DNA from: Verticillium longisporum | Taxonomy: Eukaryota; Ascomycota; Sordariomycetes; Glomerellales; Plectosphaerellaceae | NCBI GenBank assembly: GCA_019188255.1 | Contig: JAETXT010000004.1 | Coordinates: 4,712,001-4,776,000, forward strand | DNA length: 64,000 nucleotides | Direction of reading: 5' to 3' | In this document: positions 11,147-22,870 of the stretch, one piece after another | How positions within the stretch are numbered: position 1 is the first letter of the stretch | Layout: each line of letters starts with the position of its first letter | Position numbers and translations under genes: made by a program | The notes under the pieces: model-generated | What the model was told of the DNA's origin: nothing | The model's database searches: none | The model's input: the letters and a program-made list of their open reading frames with translations, nothing else

Positions 11147-12406
11147 AACACCATCACCAGTCGAACCCAAAAGCCCGACCGACCCTCAAGGTGGACTCTG
11201 GTGAGATTCTGAACCGACAGGCGTGTCCATGGGAAATACTGAAGGCGGGGGGCTACGCGGGTACTTTCTTGTATAGATTCGCAGTGCACAAACCCTTCCA
11301 TATGCACCTGATTGCATATCCTTGCATCGAATCTCGCATGTCATGGGACGCTCTTGCGGCGTAGGGTTCTGTTGATGAACAGCCTTATTGCATCTGGTAG
11401 CACTGCCTTGCACTTCGGATTCAGTGCGCGTGGTGACGGCCCGAGAATGGGCCCGGCCTGTTCGGCCAGCCGGGAACGAGGTCTTCATCATGCCAGGGCC
11501 AGGGCAATGGCCCCCGGTGTCCCTGGTCTTGACCAAGTCGCAAGGGTTGGCAAGTGCTACCTTTATTCTCGATCTGTCGGAATGTCGCCGTCAAGGGCGT
11601 CGCGATGCTTTCCTGTTCGTAGTCCAGCCAAGAACGGTTCGGACCATCTCCACCCAACACGTCAGGGCTCATCAAATTGTTGTAAGGAAGTTGATAGATC
11701 TTCAAATACGTTGCCGCGCCACATTCCGTTCCCCCAGATGCAGGAAATCGTCTGGGGCAGCACCAGCGCCAAGCCATCGGGGAGGTTGAGGAGCTTGTCT
11801 GTTCCAGGTCTGACCTCAAATTAGACGCTAGCTCTCTATTACATTGGTATATTCAGAGTCAGCCACCAAGCACGCCGCCGTGGCATGACTCCAGCGGCGC
11901 TACCAAGGCCACCATCGACACTGGTCAGCCAACGCGGGTCGCCTGGCAGCGCCGCCCGCATTGTGACCAGCAGCGACCCATAATACCATAGCATGTACAG
12001 CCTAAAATCGTACGCGCCCATCACCCTGTCCTTGCCTGTGGTCTAGGTCGATGGTTGTGGAGGACGGCGAGACAGTCGCGGTGTCTGGGTTTCCTAGCCA
12101 CGCCATTGAAGCGGAATAGCGGCGGTTGCCGTCGAGGTCAGCCTTGCCGTGGGTGAACTGTTCTGGCGTCTGCTGCTGGTCAAAGGGGGCATGGCGACGG
12201 GGTCGAAAGGGTGTCGCGGAGGAGGCGGTGCCAGGGCAGGCCTCCCAGACGGGCCAAAGTCCAAATTTTGGGACCAAAAATTGGACCAAACTCGACTGAC
12301 TAGCGGATGGGAACTGGCATAACGCAGGTGGGGGCGAACCACAAGTACTTAACCCCCATTGTCCCCAACTTGGCGCTCCAAAGCCGTTGGGCAATTATCC
12401 ACTCAA
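11147..12406. other. Intergenic, nothing recognised
   Basis: Several 100-170 codon frames overlap on both strands, but none shows a domain or splice logic. An imperfect palindrome (GTCCAAATTTTGGG against CCAAAAATTGGAC) at about 12258-12286 lies 120 bases upstream of the F-box start and could be a binding site in its promoter. Confidence 0.45.
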
Positions 12407-13015
12407 ATGGCGAAGACGCATGAGGTTCTAGCGATACCCGAGCTATTTGACATGATTCTCCTAAACGTTGATTTCAAGACTCTTTTGTTTTCCGCGCGTG
12501 TATGTCGCTCTTGGAATCTTTTACTACGCCACTCCACATCCCTACAAACGGCTCTCTTCTTTCAACCGGATCACTCGCAGCCACCCGTATGCAAACGAAA
12601 TCCATGCCTCGACCGGATCATCTCAGTCATCGGTTCCAATTACCATGAGCGTTATCCACGAGAAGCCAGCTGGCGGAAAATGCTGCTCGCCCAGCCTCCG
12701 ATTCAGAAGCTTGGTATACGTGCACAGCTCGGGTACCATTCATCCCACCAGACCATCGACATCAAGACCGCAAAGAACAAGGACATGGGCCTGAGCATTG
12801 GCCAGGCTCACAAGGCCATCATGGAACATTACCACGACTCTCACCGTGGGAGGCCCTCGATCACAATGATCTGGGAGGACATGATGGACTCCTGGCTTCA
12901 GTCGAATGACGGGGAATCAAAATATGGAACATTGATCGATTGCGGAGCTGAACTCATTGTGGAATTGGATTGTTACAACCACGGCTTCGGGTATAGGGCA
13001 CTCCGAGCGCATTGA
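12407..13015 (+). CDS. F-box protein (short fungal type)
   Basis: 202 residues from MAKTHEVLAIPELFDMILL. The F-box occupies about residues 6-50 (VLAIPELFDMILLNVDFKTLL..ARVCRSWNLLL), followed by SLQTALFFQP and the ASWRKMLLAQPP motif typical of the roughly 200-residue F-box family multiplied in Sordariomycetes. The ATG at 12407 is preferred to the in-frame ATG at 12359 because the F-box normally starts within ten residues of the N-terminus. F-box proteins bind Skp1 and bring substrates to SCF ubiquitin ligases; the substrate is unknown. No intron is needed and the frame is intact. Confidence 0.85.
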   Translation: MAKTHEVLAIPELFDMILLNVDFKTLLFSARVCRSWNLLLRHSTSLQTALFFQPDHSQPPVCKRNPCLDRIISVIGSNYHERYPREASWRKMLLAQPPIQKLGIRAQLGYHSSHQTIDIKTAKNKDMGLSIGQAHKAIMEHYHDSHRGRPSITMIWEDMMDSWLQSNDGESKYGTLIDCGAELIVELDCYNHGFGYRALRAH

Positions 13016-13856
13016 CCGTGATAGAGGCCCAAAGCCAAGGGGCGAGGCAGACGAACCAAGGAAGGTGCGGTGACGATAGCGGGCCTCAACACTAGTAGTC
13101 AGAGGAGGCAGGGGAGGAGCAAAAAGGAGAGCAGCGCAAGAGATACTTATAGGTAGCGATAGCACGGCTTGTAGACAGTTGTTCTCAGGGCAGTTTGAGC
13201 AGAATGTATTTTGGACAGTTTCGCTTTCGCGAGGATGCTGTATCAGCGTTAAGCTTGTGATTGCGGTAGGAGAATCTCTAAGCAAGTATACTATCTCTCA
13301 AAACAGATGCTGCTATAGGTGAGCTGAACGAAGGGGAAGAGGAAAAGAACGCTTATTTTACAGACAATCTGAAACATTTTGCGAAGCAGTAGACCTTCTG
13401 AAACGCACAGTTACTCAAAAGGGGAACGCCTACTTGTGGAGCGGATCGATATTTATGAGGTGGACGGCTTCTCGTGGGTTGGATGACTTCTTGTCGGCCA
13501 AGATCCCATCTTCATAGTCTTATTCACAAAGCTGGCCCTGTCTTTTGGGCTTGTTTTTCGGGCTACGTGGGTAGTACGATGATTAGGGTCCGTTTCCGGG
13601 ACTTGACATTTAGGCCCTAAATATGACTTCCCATAACGAGAGATGTGTATTTAACGACGCATCGCACGCAGCAAGGGATTCTGTCCTCTACCTCTCCTTG
13701 GGCTACATGACATGACTACAACGAGATGGAATCGAGGTAACATACTGCAATGTCAAGCGGGGGAATGGGTTGGGTAAAAGCGGGTAAAGGCAGGTAACCT
13801 ACGATCCCAACGTAAACTTCAACTATCCTCCTGCCCGTTGGTTCATCCTACTGTAC
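13016..13856. other. Intergenic, nothing recognised
   Basis: Some 840 bases without a supported gene. Short open frames on the minus strand at 12917-13285 overlap the F-box gene and have no recognisable content. Confidence 0.5.
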
Positions 13857-14490
13857 CTAGAGGTGCGCCACCTGAGAGCTGACCGACTCTGGCTTGGGAC
13901 CTCTCCGTTTCTTTTGCGGATGTGCTGCCTTAGTAGGTTTCTTCCGCTTGGTGTGCTGCCGGATGGTTGGTCCTCCTGTGGGATTCAGGGAATGGAGGCC
14001 CTCAATTCGGCTGAGACAGTCAAGCGTGTCCGCTAGTTTACGAAAACCTCCAGCCAAAATCGTGAAGTTGGACAGAGAGTGTTCTTCCGTCAGGGTCGTG
14101 GGGGCCAACATTAGGTCTGCTGTTGGCTCCCGGTTCGTCGTCTGTCTGCTTCTTCAAGGAGGGGGATTCTGCAGCGATATTGGCAGGCTTGTCGGGCATA
14201 GCAACCTGCAGAAGCTCATGAGGATTCCTAAAAGACCGACCTAAATCCTCCATTGTCAGGGGCATGGTAAGAGCCTGGGGCAACTGTGACAGATCGTGAT
14301 TTTCAGCTTCCATGGTGTCTAAGAAGGCCTCATGACAACAAACCATGTCTTCATGATTGCTATCAGTGTCCTCCTTGCCGTCTGTAGTACTGCCGGGGTC
14401 GCCTTCGCGGTCGTTCCCGTTACTGGCCGGGACAGGGTTGATGGAAGTACAAGCAGAAGGCGTTGGGTAAAGTGGTCCGGGAGCTGTCAT
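13857..14490 (-). CDS. Hypothetical protein, two overlapping frames
   Basis: A frame from ATG 14490 (MTAPGPLYPTPSACTS) runs 150 codons to 14038. A second frame, 14111-13857, carries a more structured stretch (ILAGGFRKLADTLDCLSRIEG) and a strongly basic tail (KRKKPTKAAHPQKKRRGPK) that looks like a nuclear localisation signal. A good TATA box and a pyrimidine-rich leader upstream of 14490 support real transcription. I could not find a GT..AG intron that joins the two frames, so there is either a frameshift between 14038 and 14111 or a splice I missed. No family recognised. Confidence 0.35.
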
Positions 14491-14629
14491 GCTCTGCAGA
14501 CGAGAGGCCGTAGAGTAAGAAGGTGAAGAGGAGAGGAGGGATGAAGAGAGCGGGTAAGGGGAGAGGATGATGAGGAGGAATGAAGAGAGAGGATGGAGGG
14601 AAGAGTATGAACAGGATGGAATAGAGGCC

Positions 14630-14637
14630 TTTTTATA
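14630..14637 (-). promoter_or_regulatory. TATA box
   Basis: TATAAAAA on the minus strand about 140 bases before the ATG at 14490, followed by a long CT-rich leader of the kind common in fungal promoters. It probably drives the hypothetical gene at 13857-14490. Confidence 0.5.
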
Positions 14638-15275
14638 CCTAGCTGCTCTCTATCTCTTGCTTCGCCGAAGACGGATGGATGTAAAGCGGGTTAGAGTGCT
14701 TCGGTCTATGCTGCCTCCCCGGCTTCTCTGATCCGGCCCAAGACAGCAGTCGCATGTAACATCACGGTATAGCCCCTGAGTGGGATGGCCGTGGTGGGTG
14801 TGTGGAGCAGCAAACACGGCCTAGCTTGAGATACGGCCTCCCACAGCCCGCAGCATCCCTTGCCCGGGCGTTGAAGCGACAGCCCCTATCCCGACCCCTG
14901 AGCGTTGCTCTGCCATTCACCCCACCCCAACACGCTCCATTTCTTTCATCAGAAAGCATCATGGGGGTCAGGGTGACGAGGTCTTTTAGTCTGCCTGGCT
15001 GGCATGTAGAGGTTCAGGGGTCATGGCGGTCAAGGGAAACGACATGGGGGTACTGCATCTCGGCACGGCTGTCTTCGGGAGATCCTCAGCTAAGTCTCGA
15101 GTCAGAGCCGGTTGCGACTTGGAAACGGGCGCGTCAAAGGGACGGGTCTTGTGGCTACGGCAGAGAGCACACTGGTTCCGTTGCGCATATATCAGGCAAT
15201 AAAGCCCAAGAATTTAGGCTAGCATGTAGAGAACTGAGGGTTCTCTTTTACGATCATTTTTCTTTCTTGTTCAAG
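14638..15275. other. Intergenic, divergent promoter region
   Basis: Lies between the minus-strand hypothetical gene and the plus-strand membrane protein. An open frame reaches upstream from the latter to 14802, but it is low in conserved features and is taken as 5' leader rather than coding sequence. Confidence 0.45.
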
Positions 15276-16211
15276 ATGAACTTCGAACACCAGTTTCATA
15301 TTCTTCTCCGCATTTCCTGTTGGACCAGCGTTGGGGCTTCCGCTCTTCGTTTATGTTCTCTCATTTCCATCTACAGAAAGGGACCTCAGCCTCTAGGTCC
15401 TTCACGGACTCTGAGTATGACATATCATTACAGTTTCCTGCTAATTGCCTCAATTCATGCCATCCTTTTCTTATCCATTGCTCTCGCGTTTGGAGTGGTT
15501 GCCGAAGTTGAACAAAGGTCACGACCGTCGATTGCATTTGGATCGGTGGTGCTTCTCAGCATGACGGGACAGGTTAAGTTACCACTATCCGCGAAAATAT
15601 CTATGACTGACAGTACCAGTGCTTTTGGATTGGCGGATTATGGTATTCGAGTCAGCAGGCTTTCCATCCACTGGTTCTATCCTGTGTTTTGCTCCTTTGC
15701 TCCTTCGTATCATTCCTGGGCTTTCTACCGCTGGGAAAGAACCAGGCTCTTGGCAACTTAATGCTGGTCACCGGTGCTGGACTGTTCCGTTTCTTTATTG
15801 TCTCTCAATGGACGATATTCATATTGGAAGCGAGGGGCACTGAAGGGAGACCAGGCGGCAACACCCTGCGCAACACACCAAGAATTTTCAAGTTGACAGG
15901 CCATCTTTCAATCCAGATGGTTTCGGCTGTTGCCATACCATTGGTGTGTGCCCTGCTTTGGGTCAAAATCAACACCTGGGAGAGTAACCATCTTTTCAAA
16001 ATCTCCATACCATCCGTAAGTCTATCGAACACTCACATGAATCACGCTGACAGATCAGATTGTTTCGGCAGCCTATGCCCTTCAGGATGGTTGTACAGAG
16101 GCGTGGATGTGGATAAACCGACTTACGAACGCTGTGCGGAAGTGGTGGACTCAGAGTGCGGCTGCATCTTTGGATGGATCGGAGCTCCTTAATCGTCGCC
16201 CTGTCGACTGA
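15276..16211 (+). CDS. Small integral membrane protein, five or more TM segments
   Basis: Exons 15276-15572, 15620-16015 and 16059-16211 give 281 residues. Both introns (GTTAAG..CCAG, 47 nt; GTAAGT..ATCAG, 43 nt) join in frame, and the second acceptor is chosen because the alternative five bases earlier ends the protein after 20 codons. Hydrophobic stretches lie at about residues 52-77, 87-107, 118-138, 148-170 and 195-217, and the ends are hydrophilic (LNRRPVD at the C-terminus). The loop after the fourth segment is Gly/Arg-rich. I do not recognise the family; it is not RTA1-like or a CFEM receptor. Confidence 0.65.
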
Positions 16212-16483
16212 GAAGACGAAGAATATCAAGAAACCTTTGATTGTTGACCTGCAATGGCACACCGCCCCAGCACGGCCCATAGAGATTGCATGTCGAGGGA
16301 ATGTCGAAAAAGTCTTTCACTTCAATTCAACTAAACCAAGTCAATGATGAAGTCGTAAACTCTGCCAACGAAAGAGCTCAGACCGGGCATGATGGATGGC
16401 TTGCGGTGCTGGCCAAGAACTTCACCTAGTATTGCATGGATGCCGATATGTCAGGCATTGACAGATATCTCTATTGATTGAAA

Positions 16484-19095
16484 TCATTCCAGAATGGCTG
16501 ATTTTGACAGGTAAACACTATGCTCCCGTGCCGTGTGACTCACAAAATGTTCCCTGGTCCCAAGGACTGCCTGACACCCTCCATAAGGGCACGGGAGAGG
16601 CATGTCCCGACCACGAAGATGTAAACATCGTATGTGTCTAGCCAGGCTGTCTATACGCCATGTCTTCTCCCGTTGACTTGTCCCGACTTCTGAATCTTCC
16701 CACTTACAGAAGGGACACACCAGTAGAGCTTTGGGCTGACCTAGCGCTGTTGAGTTCGTGGACCCTGTGCAGATATCGCGCTCAGTCCCCAACTCAGTCT
16801 GCGAAGGAGTGTTGAGCTGAGACTTCGCGCACAGTTTCGACGTCTGTGAGGTAGTTTTGACAGAACCGCTCTGTGCACCGCGGCGGCATGGACTCTCACG
16901 TCGTTTGCAGAGCTGAGAAAGTGCCAAAATGAGCCTCAATCGCAGTTGATGGAGCTCTTATCTGTTCGTCACATCTGCGGCTTGGGAGAACAAGCGCGCC
17001 ACTTCGGCTCTCTCCGGAAGCTCGTATTTGATCGTTGAAGGCGCCAACAGCTCGGCATCTGGCTTGGTTCCTTGCAATTGTCGGTCCACCTCTTCAGCAT
17101 GAATCGTGTCGTGGAAGTCTTTGATGGCTTGGTCAAGTCGACGGTTGATCAGTGTCGTTCTTAGACTCTCGACCTTCTTCCGATACTTGTTGTAGTCCTT
17201 CCCTGCTTGAGTGTCCTTCGCAGCTGTGTACGAACGGTAACCTTCGCGTTTGTACTCTTCCATGGCAAGGCGTCGTTTCTTGCAATACCCCGCTAGCTTC
17301 GGATCTTTATGGATAGCAAGCCTCTGCTCGTCGGTCAGTTTTGTGGGTGCATCACCATGACGTTGAAGCCGTCCCATCAGGTGGATTAGGTCTGTTTGGA
17401 GATCGCTGCCAAATGCAATGGACTGGGTGTCGGCGTCGATGAAATCGCCCATGTAATATCGCACGTATGTGGACGAATCCCCGAGCCGGTGTCCCATGGT
17501 CTTGTTCCGCTCCTCAGGGGTGAGCGCCTCTGCATGCTGTCAGTAAAGCCCCAAATACCTTACAATATAGCCTTACCGTTCAGCTTCTTGCCAGACCCAC
17601 GACGAAGATCGTAGAATTCGAGCTTCTTAGCATATCCCAGGGCCCGGCCGAGCCGGATCAAATCATCACGCGTTTTGCCATAAGTGAGAGCCTTGTCGAG
17701 AGCCACCTGAAGGCCATCGGTGTCGCGGAATATGGGCCTCTCTCTCCAATCCTCCTTCCACATGAGCCGAAGTCGGTCTGATTGTGGCGGCACGACGAGA
17801 TCGTATATTTGCTCGGGGTTGCAAAACCCGTTCAGGAATGCATCATCTGCCAACGCCAAAGACAACGTGTGGAGTACTGGATCGTGCAACAAGGTATCCT
17901 CTTCATGAAAGCCAAACACCTTCTTCTCAGATGTGCCTGCTGACCTCTTGATGTGCTCCAAGTTCCAAACCAGTCCAAGGCGTGGACGTTCCCCCTCGGC
18001 GGTAGGGGGAATAGCTGGAACTCAATGTGTTTGTACAACACCTTGCCGATGAGTGCGTCGGGTCTCGTGGCGGTGGCACCCGCAATAATGAGAATCAGTG
18101 CGAGCTGTACACGCAATCTCTCATGGGCGTATACCTCTTCGTCGCGGACGTAATGATGGTGAAGAATAAGATCTAGATCCTCGACGTAGAGACCGGACTT
18201 TACTTTCTTGGATGTATCCAATCCGAATTCGGGCGTGAGAGTAGTATGAATCCACTGATGTCTATATTAGCATCTCTAACAAGTCCGGCGATGAATGGGG
18301 AGAACAACATTGCCGATGTCGAAAAGAACCCCGCCATCCATATAACGGCTCGTCTTTTCTGCGTAGACCATGCTGAGAACGTTCCAGTATGTCATGATAG
18401 AAGACTCTTTCTTGATTCTGGAGTTCTTAACTCTCCAATGCAAGTAGGTTTTGAAAATCGAGGCTTTGCATGCCTTCATAGATTCTTCTGAGTCCAGTTT
18501 GGCAGCTCGGCAAAATCTAAACGCAGTTAGAGTGAGTCCACAAGGGAAAGGAGGACCATCTACGTTCTTGTTCCACCTATTGAGCTCCGGGCGGGTCATT
18601 TTCTTTGTGTTTTCACCATGGTTCGCCATGGTAGGGCCCTCCTCCGCGTACTGGGAGATAAGTTTGCGCAAATAGTCAGCTTCATCGTCCGGATTTTCCT
18701 CAGCAGAGCAGTATCCGGACTCCGCAAAGCTCTCAGTGTCAGACTCCGAATCCATTGCCGAATCTGAGTCGGAGCTTGAGTATTCCGAGCTGGAAAGGTC
18801 GATTGAGACAGAGGAGTTTGACTTGCCCCTGACAGAGAAAAATTGCACGAGCCCCCACTGGGATTGTACCGGAGGACCCGTCATATTCTCCATCGGCGTC
18901 AATGTCATAGTCGGATGAAGAGTTGGAGAACCGATTGTTAGTATCGGCATCATGGTGATGGGTCCGGGGCAGTGGTTGTTGTATTATTATAGACGGAGCC
19001 TGGACGACTGAGGCTACACTTCCCGCTAAAGCTTTGTTTCGGCGGACATTTCGTCGCTGCATGGCCCTTCTGGGGACCTTGGAGGCTGGGGCCAT
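16484..19095 (-). pseudogene. DUF3435 ('FluG-domain') tyrosine recombinase, broken
   Basis: Starting near 19095, a Ser/Asp/Glu-rich N-terminus leads into the DUF3435 core: LYVEDLDLILHHHYVRDEEV, ATRPDALIG (first catalytic Arg, about 18060), FHEEDTLLHDP, LEFYDLRRGSGKKL (second Arg, about 17590), TMGHRLGDSSTYVRYYM (His, and Tyr at about 17455). A C-terminal pair of C2H2-type fingers follows (CPFCKW..H, CPYGGC..H..H). Introns 18255-18308 and 17530-17576 splice in frame. Two lesions: a one-base frame loss in a run of five C (plus strand 17991-17995) and an in-frame TAA at 16958-16960 where a CAA is expected. The N-terminal junction near 18800 is also unresolved. This family includes the captains of Starship transposons, but many members, especially the C2H2-tailed type, are not proven captains. 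Confidence 0.8.
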
Positions 19096-19685
19096 CGTGA
19101 AGCTACGTAGTGCTTAGAGGTAGCTGATATTGAGGTCAAGGGCAAGTGGGAAAGACAGAGAAAGAAAGAAAAATGAGAGATGGGAAGTCGAGGAGCGAAG
19201 GCCCGGAATCCCTAAGATGGGTTCCAGGAAGAGATGGAGGAGAGCAGTCACGACTAGCCCAGGGGCCGCCGGCAAGGCCCTCAACAGAACCGACATCTCG
19301 CCATACAAGACGATACTACGCAAAGGAACAGGGCCGCAAATTAGGAATATCAGAGCTCAGCAATATGGAGGCCGAGCAGAACATACGACCGTTCAACGGG
19401 AAACGGATGGTGAACTGTCAGTCAGGGCCAGGTTTTGGGATCTAGCTCAATTCGGTAAGCGGTGACTGAAGGACAAGTCCAGGGACCTGGATGGATTGGG
19501 AAAGTGTCAAACACTGGGCCAAAATCCAGGAAATCAATTGGGAAAGCGGTAAAGACAAACGCCATTTTGGGAAAGCGGTCTCTCAGCTGACTCATTGTGG
19601 AGCCTTCTTTGTCGTGGGAAGACCGCCCAAAATGGCGATGTGTGCCTGCCGAAAATGGCGGCCATTCCACAAGGAATCACTTTCT
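19096..19685. other. Intergenic up to the edge of the AT-rich block
   Basis: Upstream of the DUF3435 gene, of ordinary composition, with no supported gene. Composition changes abruptly at about 19685, where RIPped copia sequence begins. Confidence 0.5.
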
Positions 19686-20259
19686 AGTAGTAATTATTTA
19701 ATATCTAGTCTATTATAAATATTAAGAATATTATTAACTTTCCGCTTAATAATTATTTACTAAAGCTCTACTATCGCTTTATTAACTATTTTAATATACT
19801 ATATTTAAATTATAGTAAATACTAGATTAATAGTAATCCTAGGTATCGCCCTAAATATAAATAATATAAATATTAATCTATTAAGCTTAATAATATCGTT
19901 TATTACCTTTATAGCTCCTTAAAATAGCGATTCTAAGCTCGTATTACGAGACACTACTTTTAAGATCTTATATACTCTATATATTAGCTTATAATAGCTT
20001 TTAACTTTATTAATTAATTAATAGGCCTCTATAAGGATCTAATAATAGATTATACTTAGGAGGTATACTTCTATTCTAAATTCTATAAAGGTAAAGTTCA
20101 TTCTAGTATTAATAATTATAATATCTAGAAGCCTAAGATATATATTTAATTAATACCTTTTAAGGGCTTCCTATATTATATAAGCTATAAAATTAGGAAT
20201 AAAAGTTATAGATTAGAATCCTATATTTATATTAATTATATAAAGAATAAGCTTTCTAT
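19686..20259 (-). repeat. Inverted 5' segment of copia copy 1
   Basis: Reverse complement of the integrase region of copy 2 (60738-61311), recognisable over its whole length. Its outer end and the start of the forward part map to the same base of copy 2 (about 61311), so the two pieces meet head to head with almost no overlap or loss. Confidence 0.85.
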
Positions 20260-21010
20260 TAAGATCGCTAGAGCTAGGAAGTAACGTTCTTATATTCCGA
20301 GAATAGGAGAAATAGATTAATCCTTATAAGGTTATATTAGTTTCTAATATAGTAATTATAATCGAAATAGTTAATAGCTTAATAGAGTTTAAAGGAATAT
20401 ATATTAAGCTATATAATAGATCGCTAAATTAATAGATTAAGGAGATAATAATAGTTTAAACTCTAAAGACCCTAGAACTATTTAAATACTTAGAGTTAAT
20501 TCTACTATAATAATATAGGAGACCTAGGAAGTTAATAAACGCTATAAATCTATTATAAATAGCTTTTACGGATCGTAAGAGTAATATAATTAAAACTTTA
20601 TAGATCGAGTATTAATTTATTATTAAAAGGGAATAGTAAAGATACGATCTAGCTATTTAATTATATAATAAAAGTAGAATAACGACCCCTAGAAAGCTAT
20701 TTAAATAGTCTAATTAGGAGGAAATCGATTTACTCCTAGTAACTAGAATAATTATATTAATTAGGAGATCTATATTTCCTAATAGTAAGATCTTTAAATA
20801 TTAGCTTATAAGAGAGGTAAAAGGCCTCCCTTAAGCCCTATATAAGAAATTAAAATTAATAGTTTAAGGATATAATAATTAAGAGAAGATAACCCTATTA
20901 ATATAATCGCCTACGATTATATACTATAGCTAACGACTAATCCTAGCGATTATTTTAATATTATAATAATATAGCTATTAATTAATATTCTATAATATTA
21001 ATTAAGCCTA

Positions 21011-21058
21011 ACGTGCATGATAAGCAAGTGGGCCAAACAAGCAAGTGGGCCACCTGAC
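21011..21058 (+). repeat. Left terminal inverted repeat of pogo element 1
   Basis: 48 bp, identical in inverse orientation to 22823-22870. It contains two direct 14-nt repeats, probably the binding sites for the two helix-turn-helix domains of the transposase (inference from pogo and Tc1 relatives). Confidence 0.95.
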
Positions 21059-21117
21059 CACGACCATGCGACGACAGCAGCATCCCGGTGAACCCTAACG
21101 CCTTAAATCAATTGAAA

Positions 21118-22771
21118 CTACTTGAAATCCTCTTCTTCAGAAGCCCTCGTCTCCAGCTGACAAGTTCGCGCATTATGTCCAGGCTCGCCGCAGACACCGC
21201 AGCGCCGTTTCTTCGTCCCGTCCCTTGGTTGGCGACTGCTTCTCTGACGCGTTTCCTCATTTATCTGGACCTGAACCTCGATATTGGTTTGTATCTCCTG
21301 TCCCTCACCTAGAGTTAGACTCCCTCCTTGCCTGAGACGTGTTTTCTTAGCTCTCCGACGCTTGCTGAGTGTCGCGTTCTCGTCTCGAAGGATCTGGTTC
21401 TCCGACTTCAATAGGGCGAGTTGATGCATGATTCCACGCGTCCCCTTGGTAAAGTGGTCTATAGCGTTAAGAATCGACGTCGGAGAGCTTCCTTGGTGTC
21501 GGGCGATTCGACCTTTAATAAACTCTGACTGACAGCTAGCTTCAATCGGGTTGTGAGGCGTTTGGGAGACCCAAGGTTCTGATGTATCGGGGACCCCCTC
21601 GACGGGCGTCGGTGTCCGTAGCTTCACATCCAGCTTTGAAACCACAATTTCGGGGCTCATTGGGACAAGCCCAGCACCTCTGAACCCCCTTGATATTCCT
21701 TTCCGTCATAGCTTCTTTGAAAGCTGCGAAAAACGCGGGAAAGAAGTCCTCCTTCGTGATGTGGCTTGTACCTGCCCTCATCTTCTTCTCAATTTGCCGA
21801 CCGTAGGCCTGCTTTAGCGGGCCAAAACAGCCAACATCAAGAGGTTGAAGTAGGTGAGATGAATGGGGAGGCATGCATAGCGTAATGATGTTGTTTTCCT
21901 TGCAGTAGAGCTCGAACTCAACGGAATGGTGACTTTGGTGCCCATCTAGGATAAGGAGGCGATATCCGGCCGACCGACGGGGCTTGGTATGCTTGTCAAA
22001 ATGCTGAATCCATTCTAGACCTTTCTCATTTGTTGTCCAGCCTTTGTCTGTCGTAGCGATTACCCAGTCGTGAGGTAGAGGGCTGTCTTCGTACCAGCTT
22101 GAGAGGTGATTTTTGCCCGCCATAATGATGAACGGCGGGACACACCACCCGTCTGCGCCAACGCCTTGGATCACTGTCACCCATTCCCGACCTCCTGGTT
22201 GGACCATTTTCGTATTAGAACGTCTTTCGGCGTTCGTAACGACCATTCCGGACCCGATAACGCCCATCATAAACCCAGTCTCATCGAAGTTATAGATATC
22301 AGGCTCCGCGATACCGTATTTGGCGATTGTGTTCTTTACGAGCGCGAACCAATCGCGAATTGCCTCGGGATCTTCGCATTGGGCTCTCTGATAGTCATAT
22401 CTGCGAAAGAAACGCGTCTTAAGCTCTGGTTGTCGCCTGACGAAGTTTGAGGCCCAGCGCTTCCCGACACTCGGCGCGTCGCGGTCGGCTAGCAGTCGAT
22501 TAGCCATATCTTCAACCTCACAAAGCCGGGGAGGAAATGCTCGGGAATTTAGCTCAAGTATGTATTGAACAATCGTTAACTCCTCGAGCTCCGTCAAATT
22601 TCGATTGAGGGGGATCCTGTCGCGTTGCGAAGTAATACCGCGTAGTCGACGCGTCAAGGTCATTCGGGGAACACCAAAGATATTTGTCGCAGCGCGTATA
22701 CTGAGATCTGGGTCATTTTGAATAGCCTGAAGAGCAAGCTGTAATTGACGTTCTTGTGAGGGCGGAGACAT
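21118..22771 (-). pseudogene. pogo transposase, frame broken before the C-terminal domain
   Basis: From MSPPSQERQLQLALQ: an HTH_psq-like helix-turn-helix (residues 8-45), a CENP-B/Tc5-type DNA-binding domain (about 60-135), then the DDE_1 endonuclease with D163 (NFDETGF), D276 (LLILDGH) and D312 (QPLDVGC), a DD35D arrangement normal for pogo. The frame shifts at a run of five G (plus-strand C, 21685-21689) after TERNIK. The other frame continues GFRGAGLVPMSPE through a coiled coil to a CCHC knuckle (CGVCGEPGHNARTC) and ends at 21118. Without a shift the protein ends in 50 unrelated residues. All three acidic residues lie before the break. Confidence 0.9.
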
Positions 22772-22822
22772 CGTTGTTGGTGGAGGAATTAATGGTTAAC
22801 GTAAGAAGGTCGCGTTTTCGTC

Positions 22823-22870
22823 GTCAGGTGGCCCACTTGCTTGTTTGGCCCACTTGCTTATCATGCACGT
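22823..22870 (-). repeat. Right terminal inverted repeat of pogo element 1
   Basis: Perfect inverse of 21011-21058; the transposase ATG at 22771 lies 52 bases inside it. Confidence 0.95.

Larger units (their letters stand above)
21011..22870 (-). mobile_element. pogo/Fot1-type DNA transposon 1, complete ends
   Basis: 1860 bp with perfect 48-bp terminal inverted repeats (21011-21058 and 22823-22870), flanked by TA at 21009-21010 and 22871-22872. The tip reads ACGTGCATGAT, followed by two copies of AAGCAAGTGGGCCA at a 17-bp period. Base composition is normal and the transposase frame is nearly open, so the element inserted after RIP had degraded the surrounding copia relic. Copy 2 keeps the empty target at 62060-62061. 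Confidence 0.95.

Noticed and set aside
11186..11824. Candidate genes on both strands between the deaminase and F-box genes
   Set aside because: Frames mirror each other, carry no recognisable motif, and one strand has several stops in the only protein-like reading.
14802..15275. N-terminal extension of the membrane protein by 158 residues
   Set aside because: Low-complexity, Arg/Ser-rich and not membrane-like; the ATG at 15276 follows a pyrimidine-rich leader and starts the conserved-looking part.
1..19685. A complete Starship element
   Set aside because: Only a broken DUF3435 gene is visible; no terminal motif, no paired target duplication and no typical accessory genes (ferric reductase, patatin-like, DUF3723) were found.
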